A DNA stretch of 64,000 nt from Blastomussa wellsi (lineage: Eukaryota; Cnidaria; Anthozoa; Scleractinia; Plerogyridae): positions 29,304,807 to 29,368,806 of the forward strand of contig OX393562.1 in NCBI GenBank assembly GCA_947652115.1, written 5' to 3'. The notes under the pieces were generated by a model. It did not search any database, was not told the origin of the DNA, and saw nothing but the letters and a program-made list of their open reading frames with translations. Below, piece by piece: positions 1-36,680 of the stretch (its first letter is position 1; each line of letters opens with the position of its first letter). The translations under genes were made by a program, and so were the position numbers.

Positions 1-453
1 TGTGTTCGAATTTTCTTTTGAAGTAATTAATAAGTGGATGGTAAGGGGGAGATGGGGTTGTTTTCTAAAAACGTTGTAACACTACATTTCGTGAAAAGAA
101 CACTTTCCTGATCATTCATGCAAATGTTACCTGGCATTGCATTAAACTTTGACAAAGCAAACATGTTTTTTCATCCCATGTTAACACTAAGATGCAACCA
201 ACGGTCAACTGTCACTCGTCTCTTTGAATTTGCACTAGTTAATGGATGTTATCATTGGATACTCACTACTCGTGGCAACATCAAAACTTTGTCCCAAACG
301 TCTCTTGTGCCTTACTCAACTGATAATCATAGTTATTATAATTTGCTATTGACCAGTATTATAATTATAATGTAATGTACTGCATATGTAGCTGCAATTG
401 TTTAAACCAATAGTAAGTAATATTACATGTATATTATCTTGTTTCTGTATAAG

Positions 454-17819
<17,366 letters not shown>

Positions 17820-17924
17820 TGCCTCAATTTTTAGGTTATAGTGCAGTATTGCCTGTCTTCAGTTGCCTGATTCTTAGTCCAGATAGCATATTCCAGTACT
17901 ACATTCAAAATTCAAATTTAATTA

Positions 17925-18200
17925 CAGGGCTGCAAATAACATTTGGTCATCAGACAATGGCCAACCAAAATTTACCAATGTCCAAGAAAGTCCCAACTGC
18001 TGTTGGAGAGAATGATTGCACAATTTTTATTTTGCCTTCTAATTCAAATGCCAATTGGTGTTTGCATTGACAAAATGTTGTCAAGCATAACATCCAACCT
18101 TGCTACACTTTTGTCCAGTCAACATCCTTTGGTGACTTACTGGATGCATCCTATCTCAGACACATGTCCTTTCACAGGAAAAAAGTTAGTTGCAGCCCTG
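17925..18200. mobile_element. hAT-like MITE, 276 bp, in the CAPS2-like 3' UTR
   Basis: CAGGGCTGCAAATAAC is inverted as GTTAGTTGCAGCCCTG. Starts 105 bp after the stop codon. The short ORFs at 17804-18203 are inside this element. Confidence 0.75.
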
Positions 18201-18472
18201 TAACATTCAATGTGCTGAACTGACATATCAATAGACTGTTGGATCTACAAAATAATATAGGACTACAAAATAATGTTATTCAGTATTTGCACAATTGGTG
18301 TACAACAAATTTTTGCAATACTCATATATAGTCACGAAGTCCTTGTTTCCTCATCCATACATAATTGGAATAAGAAATCCTGTTATATAAATAGTATGCC
18401 AAGATTTTTCTGATGTCTTGTAAAGAACTACGCAATCATAGTATTTTTTTGCTGTAAGAAGATTGGTTGAAT

Positions 18473-18478
18473 AATAAA
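18473..18478 (+). terminator. Candidate poly(A) signal for the CAPS2-like gene
   Basis: AATAAA lies about 650 bp after the stop codon. The intervening DNA includes a 276-bp MITE (17925-18200), which would then be part of the 3' UTR. A second AATAAA occurs at 19015-19020, so the true end is uncertain. Confidence 0.35.
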
Positions 18479-18499
18479 ACACTTACCCTGCTCCATCTT

Positions 18500-19214
18500 G
18501 CAGTCATCTCAGCCTGCTCTTCATCCTCATCACCTTAGTGTGATGAAGGCAATATAATTTACATTTTTCCACACGATAATAGGCTTTATTCGCAAAGAAT
18601 TGTATATTTTATAGTTGACAAATCTTAGGGAAAGACACCCAAGAATGCTTTTTTGCTGTGAGCTTGCACTGATTGGCTCTTAAGTTGTACTAAGTCGCTT
18701 TTTATTACAACAGAATTGAGGGAAGGGAATTAATAGATTGTCTCTTTACGTCCTATTTTTAACCTTTTTTCGGCGTTATTATGAACTTGTAAAGAAATAA
18801 AAAATATGCCTGAGTGCATTGTTGAGGTATGTAAGCACTCAGGAATTTTTTTTAAAAATGCAAGGGAAATGCATAGAGACTTCTCACTTCTCGAGTGTTT
18901 TTAAAATTACCAAGTGCTTAATATGTAACTGAACAGTGCACAAGGGCAAGTTCCTTATTTCTTTTATAAAATGTAGGGAAATTGTGCACACTCCAAGCCA
19001 CATGCATTTAGCTCAATAAAGTGTGTGTTTTATGGAATTATAATGAACTTGAGTTGACTAATCATATCATGCGCAATTCCTCGTCCATTTTATAAAACAG
19101 CATAACCAGGACTCTAAGATTTAGTGCAATTTGGAATACATTAACTTACTAGTGCTTTTCAAACAGTGTCCCCAATTAGCACAGTGGTGCTAAATACATT
19201 GACACTTCAATAAA

Positions 19215-19258
<44 letters not shown>

Positions 19259-19997
19259 GGTCTCTATCTACAAAGAACATCTTACACTACCATTAGAAAA
19301 TGGAAACAAATACAAATAAAATTATTACGTAAAAAATTAAAGTAACAACTTCTATCAAAATTGTACTTAAGCACAAGTTATAGTCTGAAAAGTGATTAAT
19401 GTCTATATTTGCTCTGTAAGTAAGAAAAAGCCATGTAAATAGGAACTTCTGAATTCTTTGGTTTATTTTCTAAAAGTCTTCAGGTGCATGTAGTCTGCAA
19501 CAAGCATTCAATGAATAAATTTTGTTGACAGAGACTCTCAGAATTACTTTTCTTTTCATTGTAAGTCACTGTATTTTAGTGTTATCCAGTAGAAACAAAG
19601 AAGCCAGTTCATTTATTAGAAAGGTGCAAGCATTGTGCGATAACAATAGATAGATTATAGCTTATTAACAGGTGAATTACAACATTCTAACTTGGCTCCC
19701 AGGCTTGGGGGAATAAAACAAAAGATATCACAGTGAGGTTGAATGATAGAAAGGTGATGTTATTTTGTTTAATTCCTCAAACCTCAGAGCCAAGTAAGAA
19801 TTTTAAAATGTGGAAATTGCCAAATTGACCAATTAGAAATAAAATATCCTGCATATAGGTGTATGACTATTTTGCTTTAGTAGAAACTCAGCTGTGTTCT
19901 ATTGAAAATCCCTGAATCTGATTGGTTCTCTCACTGTTTTCTATTCGCTGATAGAAAACGATTGTGCACGCATAGCACATCGTTGACTATTCGCTCA

Positions 19998-20029
<32 letters not shown>

Positions 20030-20215
20030 GTACCGAGTTGAGTAGTCTAATTTTCTTTCCACATACAGCGAATGAATATCAAATAGTTCCACATTAAATA
20101 ATGGTACATATCAAAGACTGTTTAGTTGCTCTTCATTGAAAAAAGAGAAGCAAACATTGAGTGAGACTGTAGGCTTGTCTATTATAAATACTTGCCTTAG
20201 TAAGGTAAAGTAAGT
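18500..20215. other. Intergenic DNA with retroelement remnants
   Basis: No supported gene. It contains CCATTGACACTTCAATAAAG plus a (TTA)n tail at 19190-19257 and an inverted copy of the GAGCCCGAGTTTTCTA repeat at ~19920-20045. Confidence 0.55.
19216..19257. repeat. (TTA)n microsatellite after AATAAAG
   Basis: About 14 TTA units directly after CACTTCAATAAAG. The same junction is at 58345-58376, which marks a retroelement tail. Confidence 0.85.
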
Positions 20216-20218
20216 CTG

Positions 20219-20365
20219 CGTACTAGCCTAGTGGCCCATCAGGCCAGAGCTTATCCCAGTTTTTTTAGCATGGCATGACTGGGAGTATTTCTCCACCCCC
20301 CCCCCTCCCCCTCCCTTGGGATGCTAGTCCATTGCAAAGTTAAGGTTAACTGAATATGCCAGTAC
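20219..20365 (-). repeat. SINE family A, minus strand
   Basis: CTAGCCTAGTGGCCCATCAG, GGGATGCTAGTCCATTGC and a C-rich run (inverse of the family's G run) identify the 3' half of family A in reverse. Confidence 0.7.
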
Positions 20366-20569
20366 CAAACCAACTACAAAAGTTAACTTCAACAAAAAAA
20401 TATCAATTATTTTAGTGTCACACAAGTGAACTACACAGCAAATAAATGTTTCATTTTCGTAGTGCCACCTAATTCCCTAGGCCATCTCTCTTCACAGTGG
20501 AGTGTGGCACTGAGACTTGTCTGTTTGATGCTTTTAATGTGGTATGCCTGTCTGCATTCCATCTTTAGG

Positions 20570-20690
20570 CTGATTTAGCAACAGGACGGAAATGTCAGTT
20601 GAGGGTGGCGTGCGCATCAAATTACCAATCAGAAGTTGAGAAAGAGTCGGGTCCTCAACTGATGTTCCTGTCCTCTTGCTAAGCTGCACA
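20570..20690. mobile_element. Small MITE, TIR TTAGCAACAGGAC
   Basis: TTAGCAACAGGACGGAAATG with TCAGTTGAGG is inverted as CCTCAACTGATGTTCC plus GTCCTCTTGCTAAG. Confidence 0.65.
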
Positions 20691-20699
20691 GCAAAGTAA

Positions 20700-21776
20700 A
20701 TTGCTTTGAAGATTACCAGTATTCAGCAGCATACATGTAATTGTAAGTGCAGAAGCTATTAAAACAGCGATATATGATACAGAGCATTGTTTGCTTTAAA
20801 TATTATACACTTCAACACAATGAAAACTGGCCCACCTGTTGGCAAGCTCATGCCAAAATCTCATTTTAAATGCAAAATACCTGGTAAGATAAATAAATAA
20901 TTATTCCCCTTACTCTTCTTCACCATAATACTTTTAGAAAATAGTTCTGGGAACCATACAGGTGTCTGAGTTTTTAGTTTTGTTTAATATACAACCAATC
21001 ACAGCATGTAGTTGCTTTGTCTCAAGAATAAAAGAAATAATCAGTCATAAGCAAATTATTCTTGCAAAAGGCCTTCTACATAGGCACATTCTGAGCACTC
21101 CTCTAGATCTTTAGATGATCTTGAATTAACCTTTGTCCTGGGAGTCTTTAAATTAAATACTTTTGTGCTAAGTAGTGTTCTTACTTTCTATTTTTTTTTC
21201 GAATCTTGAACATTTGATTAAATGACCAGAACGTGACAATTTAATTGCTTATAATAAACTGAGATCTAATCTTGCTTTGGGCTACCAAAACACTGAAGGG
21301 AAAATAAATAAGACTGAAAATTAAAAAAAAAAACAGTAAAAATATGCCTATCTACATTTTTGTACAGACGAAAATGGACAAAATAAATAATAGTAATTGG
21401 CATGGTAGGAAAGCAGCATAACTATTTTTATAGTTTAGTGCTGTAGTGATATATATATATATAGCCTCAAATGTTTAACTACCTAAAATTAAAAGCTTGG
21501 ATAATGTGCCTTTATGTTAGCTGATTCCAAAGCTAACGCAATCCACAGAAAAACAAATTAAAAATGCTACATAAGCTAAAGGTTTATGAGCAATCTATTA
21601 TCTGAGAACTTATTAAAGTTCCAGTGCAATGCTGGACTGGTTTCTGATCTATTCTCATCGAAGATGTAACAGCCCTTGTAACATATTACGTCTGTCAGAT
21701 ATCGAGTGCTGGCCACTAGCTCATTAAATATTCTTTTGATGACATTTTTCTTCATTTCAGTTTTAACTCCTAACGC
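20700..21776. other. Intergenic, nothing recognised
   Basis: AT-rich sequence with a short TA run near 21449-21463. No ORF or bounded repeat supported. Confidence 0.5.
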
Positions 21777-22244
21777 TCAAACGCGCACCTCGGGAACATT
21801 CGATTTGTGGTTATTTCGATCCTGAGGACTCCGCACAATTACCGATTTGCCTTTGTGTTCTATGAGCAATCTAGGAAGCTCGCCGTTCGGACGTTTTTCG
21901 AAGCAAAATCTGACAAACGAGCCGCTAAGCTTCGCCGCCGGTTTTGTCTGAAGAACTTGCCAATATTTGATACATTTCGCGCGGCTAATGGCGATGAAAC
22001 TCGGCGGCATTCCCACGTGCGGAATAGCTCCATCAATCCACGAATTGATCTTTTCACTTCCACTTTCTCTGTCGTACTGTAAAGGGTCAAGTTCTAGAAG
22101 ATCACCCACAATGTTCTCCATGTCAACATCGACATCGTCGCTCTGGTATCGAGCATAACGCGGACCACAAACCGCGGAGTCATACTGGCAGCAGGCACAG
22201 TTTGTCCAGCAGGAGCAGTACATCCAACTGCAGCTTTGGCCCAT
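21777..22244 (-). CDS. Uncharacterised 155-aa protein, Cys-rich N-terminus
   Basis: I do not recognise the family. The first 26 residues hold seven cysteines (C5, C10, C12, C16, C18, C19, C26). The start MGQSCS fits an N-myristoylation signal with an adjacent palmitoylatable cysteine, which would anchor the product to a membrane (inference). An acidic stretch (SDDVDVDMENIVGDLLELD, ~35-53) follows. A mixed C-terminal part, ~70-150, then contains IPHVGMPPSFIAIS and GSFVRFCFEKRPNGELP, with no membrane span. The frame is locally GC-richer than its surroundings, which fits real coding sequence. It could be a single-exon gene or the 5' exon of a longer one; overlapping antisense frames are treated as shadows. 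Confidence 0.55.
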   Translation of the reverse strand: MGQSCSWMYCSCWTNCACCQYDSAVCGPRYARYQSDDVDVDMENIVGDLLELDPLQYDRESGSEKINSWIDGAIPHVGMPPSFIAISRAKCIKYWQVLQTKPAAKLSGSFVRFCFEKRPNGELPRLLIEHKGKSVIVRSPQDRNNHKSNVPEVRV

Positions 22245-22451
22245 GGTTCTTAAGACTGATAGTTGTTTTGCTATATCATACTACCTCGACCATATTCTTC
22301 CAAGTTTTCTCTTCATGCACCTGTGCGTGTTTCGAAAGGAAATGTTTTCTATTGGTATCGCGGGCTCAAGTACAAAAGCGTGCAACTCCCTAGGGGTGGG
22401 TGGTGCCAGTGGAGGTTTTGGGGGTAGAGGTGGGTTGTCAATTGGTGTTTA

Positions 22452-22480
22452 CCAGGAGCCATAATCGGTCATGGCTCCTG
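22452..22480. repeat. Perfect 10-bp hairpin
   Basis: CAGGAGCCAT and ATGGCTCCTG flank an 8- to 9-nt loop just outside the MITE at 22494. Confidence 0.6.
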
Positions 22481-22493
22481 TGTTTATATATGC

Positions 22494-22993
22494 AAAATAC
22501 ACCTTTTTCCAAAATGGCCGCTGATTTATTTACATACAAATTGACCCTTGTTGCCTCGTTCAAGATAAAATATTTTAAAGGCCATTTCCAGTCCGTACTG
22601 CGCAATCTCCGCCTGCAATGTTTATCACGCCTCACACGATGAAATGTAAACAAACCAAAAAGAAAATTACGGGTAAAAACTTACTTTTTTCTTCATTATT
22701 AACATCCGATATCCTTGCAAAACAATAATACAGAGTAAACGAACCTCGGCGATATTCCAAACCGACGTTTCAGCTCATTGCGAACTCCCAAACAAAACGA
22801 CCCGTAATGGCGGACTCCAAAACTTCATGTACGCAGTTACCAAAGTGTAACGAATCAACGGATTCAAAACAGAAATGTAAACAAATCCCGAGACCGCGCA
22901 GTACGGACTGGAAATGGCCTTTAAGGGCTAATTTGAATACCAACAAAAGAATATTAAGATGGTAGCCATTTTGGAATAAGGTGTATTCAAAAT
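22494..22993. mobile_element. ~500-bp foldback/MITE with long TIRs
   Basis: The left ACACCTTTTTCCAAAATGGC is inverted at ~22970-22987 (GCCATTTTGGAATAAGGTGT). Inside this, 22575-22603 and 22896-22924 are a perfect 29-bp inverted pair beginning TTAAAGGCCATTTCCAGTCC. Arms are ~110 bp and imperfect. No transposase. Confidence 0.8.
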
Positions 22994-23329
22994 TTTATTT
23001 AAAAGCAATCTGCCAATAGGATGTTCACATACTCAGAGTTCCTATGACATGCCGTTGCTAGGAATATGTTCTACATTTAAAAATCCAGGCTATAATTTGG
23101 AACTGGGATTTTTTTTAACAATTCATGTCATCAGCTTATAGAAGGGAAAAAAGGCCCGGTTAGCCGGGCTTGTTTCAGTTTGCCGAGATCTTGACACATT
23201 CTGCTCCCCCATCGATCATTCGCCGCGCCTGTTATTTTTTCTGATGAGACGACTGGGGACGAGTCAGCATCTGTTACGTCACAATATTTTGATTTATTTT
23301 TTGGCACAAGCTAAATTAACCTTAAAACG

Positions 23330-23515
23330 TAGGAAACCTAAAACTAATAGTTCACTAAGGAAGATAAACACCAAAGAGGTGATAAAAAAGCCAAAATAAC
23401 AAGGATGGTTATATTAGGGATGGAGAGGATGGAAACGGATTACAAATGGTGATTTTGAAAAATTTAGGATAATTTTCTCAAAAGGCACAAACTGTGAGGT
23501 AGCTCCTTTAGACGC
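23330..23515 (-). mobile_element. MITE of the TTAAAGGAGCTA family, inverted
   Basis: Ends GTGAGGTAGCTCCTTTA. The interior GATTTTGAAAAATTTAGG and ACCAAAGAGGTGAT are the reverse of the 9898 copy. Confidence 0.6.
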
Positions 23516-23649
23516 AACAAAAATCACCTTCACAATTACATGACAACCGGGACCGGCAAAGCAGACATGGACATGACATTGACAAGGATGGTATTGAAAG
23601 CACCACGCCCAAGTGAGTGACATAACTGAAGTGAGATCCTTCCTCGGGC

Positions 23650-24290
23650 TAATTCTTGGTTTTCACATGACATCATAAATTTTCAAAAACAAAATTCGCA
23701 GGGGCTGCTTAATTTTTATTGTCACCAAGTGAAAGAAATCCTAAAAATATATCTACCAAGTTACCTCTACAAGTTTCCAGCTAGATAGTGTCCTTTGTGT
23801 TTGAAATACAGCATGTTGAATTTTCGAGATTTCCGCCGTACGTGACTTCACGATGGCGCCGTGACAAAGCTGTCGTGCTCTAAGAAAAGGTCTTTTTGCA
23901 AAATTTTTGCAGTTTAAACAGTTCAAGTAGTAGGAAAGATGTGTATATACACTAGATCGTGAGGAAGGAGCAGTTGCTTTCATAGCAAAAGTCAGTGCCC
24001 TCTTAGGGAGTGTCAATAAAGTTTGTATTGTATTGTATTGATTTCCGGCCGCCATGTTGGTGCCCATCAAGCTGGGCACCAACATGGCGTTTCCATACTG
24101 AGCTCTATAAATTTACGAGAAATTCTTCGGCGAATAACTCACGAATGGTCTACCGCACAGACCTGAGACTTGGAAATGTTGTTCACCTATTAATATTTTA
24201 TAACATTTTAATTTATCAGATTTTTTTATTGCATGGTTTCGAGTTTAATTTTTGATGGCGTGACAGTGAAAACCACCTATTATTACCACA
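23650..24290 (+). repeat. Dispersed repeat 'C', copy 1
   Basis: Shares CAAGTTTCCAGCTAGATAGT, ATTTCCGCC, GACTTCACGATGGCGCCGTG, TTTCCATACTGAGCTCTATA and GGCGTGACAGTGAAAACCAC with copy 2 (27797-28536), and in diverged form with copy 3 (42378-43280). An ~80-bp retroelement 3' end (GTGTCAATAAAGTTTGTATT, then GTATT repeats) interrupts it at ~23958-24040. A 17-bp perfect hairpin, CGCCATGTTGGTGCCCA and its inverse, is at 24049-24087. Confidence 0.8.
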
Positions 24291-24404
24291 CGTTCTTGCC
24301 TAACCTGTCAACAGCAGTACATCCGCTGACCCAACTCTTGGAGAAGAATCATTAGTGGAAATGGACAGAACAGTGCGAGGCAGCATTTTGCAAAGTGAAA
24401 AAAA

Positions 24405-25085
24405 ATGATCACTTCAGAGGAAGTTCTAACGCATTCTGATCCCAACCTACCACTAAGGCTTGCTTGCGATGCATCCCCTGTGGGCATTTGGGCAGTGCTA
24501 TCCCATGTGATGAGCGACAGTACCAAGCGACCTATAGCTTTTGCTTCAAGGACACTCACCAAAACTGAGCAAAAGTATACACAGATTGACAAAGAAGCCT
24601 TGTCAATAATCTGGGGAGTCACCTTGCATGCGTATCTTCAGCCGTTAACATCAATTATCTTTCGTCCGCGGAAAAGCATCCCTTTGGTCACTGCAGCTCT
24701 ACTGCAATGTTATGCCTTGTTCCTGGTGGCAGGGGTGGATCCAGGAATTTTTGATAGGGGAGTCCAAACTTTGACTCAGTTGAGTGATAATAAGCGATAC
24801 TGTAGATGCAAGAATTTCATCGTCAAAAGAGTAGTAAGAAAAAAAAATTTGGTTAGGGAAGTGGGGGGGGGGTCCAGATCCCTCCAGACTCTCCCCCTGG
24901 ATCCGCCACTGGGCGGGCTATAATTACACCATTGAATACAAGAACACTAAGGTTCACAGTAATGCTGATGGTCTTTCTCACCTACCACTAGCCAGAGATG
25001 AAGAAGTTGTCTACCCTGTTGGTGTATTCAATTTGATGCAGTTTGATCCACTGCCAGTCACAGTGGAAACGTCAGGCGAGAAATA
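24405..25085 (+). pseudogene. Ty3/gypsy retrotransposon RT-RNase H fragment, broken
   Basis: Residues LRLACDASPVGIWAVLSH and IAFASRTLTKTEQKYTQIDK are the start of a gypsy RNase H domain, with the catalytic-type DAS motif. The frame runs to 24729 and is cut by a 182-bp MITE. It resumes at ~24912 (YTIEYKNTK, NADGLSHLPL), which is the end of RNase H and the tether. No integrase, gag or LTR is seen, so this is a dead fragment. It probably derives from an internal retrotransposon remnant. Confidence 0.85.
24730..24911. mobile_element. MITE nested in the gypsy fragment
   Basis: CAGGGGTGGATCCAGG at the left is inverted as CCTGGATCCGCCACTG at the right (14 of 16 match). The protein similarity stops and restarts exactly at these limits. 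The target duplication is short or eroded. Confidence 0.8.
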
Positions 25086-25099
25086 ACCTTGTCATGTAA

Positions 25100-25530
25100 A
25101 CATGCTCTGTTACAGAAACAGCAACTAGTACTAACAGTACTTGGCATGTGAGGATACGGACTAAACTATATTTCATCACAACATTTGTGGATACCAAGGC
25201 TGTAGTTAGGCTTAATGGCTAAAGAGAAACCAGTAACCAAATGGGAAATTGAAAACAAACTGAACACCAAACCCCAAAAATCACTAGTATTTCTACTGTA
25301 AACCAAAACCAAGTGCTAACCAAAGGAAAAACAAGAAACCACAAAAGACCCCCAAACCAAAAAACTATTTTTTGTTCAAAAGCCAACAAAACAATCTGAA
25401 AAATGTCAAATCTACAAAAACAAAAATCCCACCGCCCACCTCCAATGTTTTGCACTGACAACACATCACTGGGTAGTAAAATAACATTGCTGACCGACCT
25501 CACTACTGTTTTGTCCAACTAAGATGGTGA
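25100..25530. other. Intergenic, no supported feature
   Basis: A low-complexity AACC/AAAACC-rich segment at ~25228-25400 is visible. The open frame on its minus strand is compositional. Confidence 0.45.
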
Positions 25531-25531
25531 C

Positions 25532-25797
25532 TTATGCTACATTTACACGGGACCGGACCAGAACCATTCCGAACTGATCAAGACCGTACCGGATTGGCTC
25601 CTGTTTACATGCAACCATTTGGAACCAATCCAGGTGTTTACATGGTATCTTTATGGAGACGAATCAGCACAGATCCAAAACTGGAACTGCGAAACAACAG
25701 GTCCAGTTTTGGATCCGTTCGAGACTGGTTCCAGAATGGTCCAGTGTACACAGAAAGCCTATCTGGTCTGATTTTCGGTCCCATGTAAGCATATAGC
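25532..25797. mobile_element. MITE with TACATTTACACGGGACCGG end
   Basis: GCTACATTTACACGGGACCG is inverted at the right as CGGTCCCATGTAAGCA. An internal inverted pair, GATCCAAAACTGG and CCAGTTTTGGATC, lies near the centre. It ends ~50 bp from the F-box stop codon. Confidence 0.7.
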
Positions 25798-25848
25798 CTT
25801 AGTTGGACATACATCAATCCATTTGCAGCCCTCAATGTGTGTTGCCTG

Positions 25849-26610
25849 TTAAAGTGGCCTTAATTCGGCATAATCCCAGGCTATTCCGCCACACCAGTGG
25901 CTTACTCTTCCCTTGATCTCAACATATACTTTACATGTAGCAGTCACTTCAAAGTTTCCCATATTCTGCAGATACCATTTACGAATGCCACGGCGACGTT
26001 CTGCCCGTTTTAGGTCATTCTCTGTCCATTTCGAGCAGAGTTCTTTTCCACAACCTTCCTCTGGCTTTGCTCTGAACTCGATCGTTTCCCTTGAATTTTG
26101 CGGACCATTAACGTAAACTCCGTCAAATCTCATGCGCCACACCAATGAATATTTTCCAGGAAGGACGCCGATGAAGCACTGATTGATTTGTAGCCAGCAG
26201 ACAGTGTTGAGTTGAATCACTTCTCCAAATTCACTTTCCTTGTCTTTCACTTTTTCCAGATAATCACCATTAAGCCAAAGTACTGCAAAATCGGTGGCAG
26301 GCTTTTTGCTTTTCGCCAGTTTAAAATAAAGCCTTTGGTATTCTAACGGAGAGCTTTCGGGATTTGAACGGACCTGTCTTCCGAACCTTTTCTCGACAAG
26401 AATTTTCCAAACGATGTTCTTGGCGGATATTTTATTCCAGAATTTGCAAGTCTTCCCCAAATTGATTAGATCTTTGCCGTCTAGAAAGGTGGCAATATGT
26501 TCCGCAGCAAGGTCTGGAAGGTTTGTGCCATCAAAAGAAACATCTGAAGATTCACTTTGTTGTTTTTCTCCACCGCGAATTACCTGAAATGCCTTCCTCA
26601 GGTACGCCAT
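25849..26610 (-). CDS. F-box protein with PP2-like C-terminal domain
   Basis: A 253-residue intronless frame. The F-box is at residues ~30-75 (NLPDLAAEHIATFLDGKDL, then LGKTCKFWNKIS and WKILVEKRFG). The C-terminal domain, ~135-253, carries LPGKYSLVWRMRFDGVYVNG and KGRVSHWCGGIAWDYAELRP. It has the beta-strand and tryptophan pattern of phloem-protein-2 (PP2) lectin-like domains, best known in plant F-box proteins. F-box proteins are substrate receptors of SCF ubiquitin ligases; a PP2-like domain would bind glycans or another ligand (inference). It is divergent with the transporter gene at 26979. The F-box assignment is firm, and the PP2 assignment rests on pattern resemblance. An FBA-type domain is the alternative. 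Confidence 0.85.
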   Translation of the reverse strand: MAYLRKAFQVIRGGEKQQSESSDVSFDGTNLPDLAAEHIATFLDGKDLINLGKTCKFWNKISAKNIVWKILVEKRFGRQVRSNPESSPLEYQRLYFKLAKSKKPATDFAVLWLNGDYLEKVKDKESEFGEVIQLNTVCWLQINQCFIGVLPGKYSLVWRMRFDGVYVNGPQNSRETIEFRAKPEEGCGKELCSKWTENDLKRAERRRGIRKWYLQNMGNFEVTATCKVYVEIKGRVSHWCGGIAWDYAELRPL

Positions 26611-26978
26611 TTGTGATTGTGTTGGCCGATTGTGCCGATGAAAGTGTCAGATGTCCGCTGAAAGCATTGAGTGCAGGCGCTTATCAGACGAAGGGCTCGA
26701 ATGCCCTGCGCAAAAACAATAGAACAAACAACACTAGCCCCTAAAACAATAGCAACTGCTGCCAGTAGAATTACAAAATATTCTTGTACGGTCTAAGAAA
26801 GTAAAGAAATATTACAAAGTGAAAAAAATTATCCTGCAGAGCACTGGGAAGGGGAAAAACGTCCTAAAAAAATGATGGTCGGTCACACGAGAATATGTTG
26901 TGTGACGTTTGGCGGTCACGAGGTATGCGAGTATTTCGAAATTTTTGTCGCGTCTGACTGTCAGTTCGTGAGAGACAC
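26611..26978. promoter_or_regulatory. Divergent intergenic promoter region
   Basis: The 368 bp between start codons of the F-box gene (minus) and the transporter (plus) should hold both promoters. Part of it (~26683-26771) is a repeat shared with 43611-43701. No clear TATA box was identified. Confidence 0.5.
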
Positions 26979-35743
<8,765 letters not shown>

Positions 35744-35811
35744 ATAATATGTAGCAGGTAATTTTAACGTTTTGACTAGCTCTATACAATTGCAATTTAT
35801 TGAACTTATGA

Positions 35812-35817
35812 AATAAA
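35812..35817 (+). terminator. Poly(A) signal of the transporter gene
   Basis: AATAAA 69 bp after the stop codon, within TATGAAATAAATTTTAG. This is the nearest match. Confidence 0.6.
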
Positions 35818-35976
35818 TTTTAGTTTAATGATCAACAACTCCTGTTTCTGTTATCAGCTATGAGCTTTGCCTAAACGTCCAATCACTGACCTCGAGATGA
35901 CCTCACGTGAGATGTCTGAAACCATTCAATCATAACAAACGTCGTCATCTCAATACTTTCTAAATCAACTTAGAAT

Positions 35977-36134
35977 AGACCAATTTCGATATTTTAAAAT
36001 TCAGCCTAAAACAATAGACCTCAGCACGAGGCTCCAAGGTATAAATTATAGAGTTTGTGGGATTTATTCCCCGGAGCCTCGCAGTGATGTCTATTGTTTT
36101 AGACTGAATGTTTTATAAATATCGAAATTGGTCT
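35977..36134. mobile_element. Palindromic MITE in duplication unit 1
   Basis: AGACCAATTTCGATATTT... is inverted as ATATCGAAATTGGTCT, with ~60-bp arms passing CAATAGACCTCAGCACGAGG. The matching site in unit 2 is empty. Confidence 0.85.
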
Positions 36135-36493
36135 GCTCTCCTCGTCACAAACTTGACCTCACTCATTCAATTTCATTGTGACAGTCTAGGTGTAGTCGAA
36201 GTCATCAACTCTCTGCGATCCGCAATATGGACTTGGAAAGAAACCTAATCTTCTGCACCTTGAAGACTTTTTGAAGACTTTATTAAAGTGTCAGAGTATT
36301 TAGCTTTATACAAACGTACTAATTGCGGACACTAATTATCCTTGCAGGATAATTGCCGTTTTCGAGCAGTTCGTGTCCCTGGGATTTTGACTCTCTTTCC
36401 GGATTACAGATGGAGCACGTCTACCAACTAACACCAGACCCCACCCCAGCTTATCTCTACAGAACAAATGTTGTCATCTCAATACTTTATACA

Positions 36494-36680
36494 TGGGCGT
36501 AGCCAGGATTTTTCAAGGAGGGGGGGGGGGGGGGGGGGCGGGGGGGTCACACTCATTGTACTCACCAGATTGTCGTGTAGACATCCACACTGTGTTTTAC
36601 GTGTTAATTTGCTTTAAAAAAGTCTCACAAAGGGGGGGGGGCACGGGCACGGGCACGCCAGGACCCCCCTGATTACGCTC
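36494..36680. mobile_element. MITE in duplication unit 2 with poly-G
   Basis: TGGGCGTAGCCAGGATTTTT is weakly inverted as CCCCCTGATTACGCTC. G runs lie near both ends (36520-36538 and ~36632-36640). The equivalent site in unit 1 is uninterrupted. Confidence 0.7.

Noticed and set aside
21807..22158. Antisense ORFs opposite the 155-aa protein
   Set aside because: Overlapping shadows; the minus frame has the better start context and composition.
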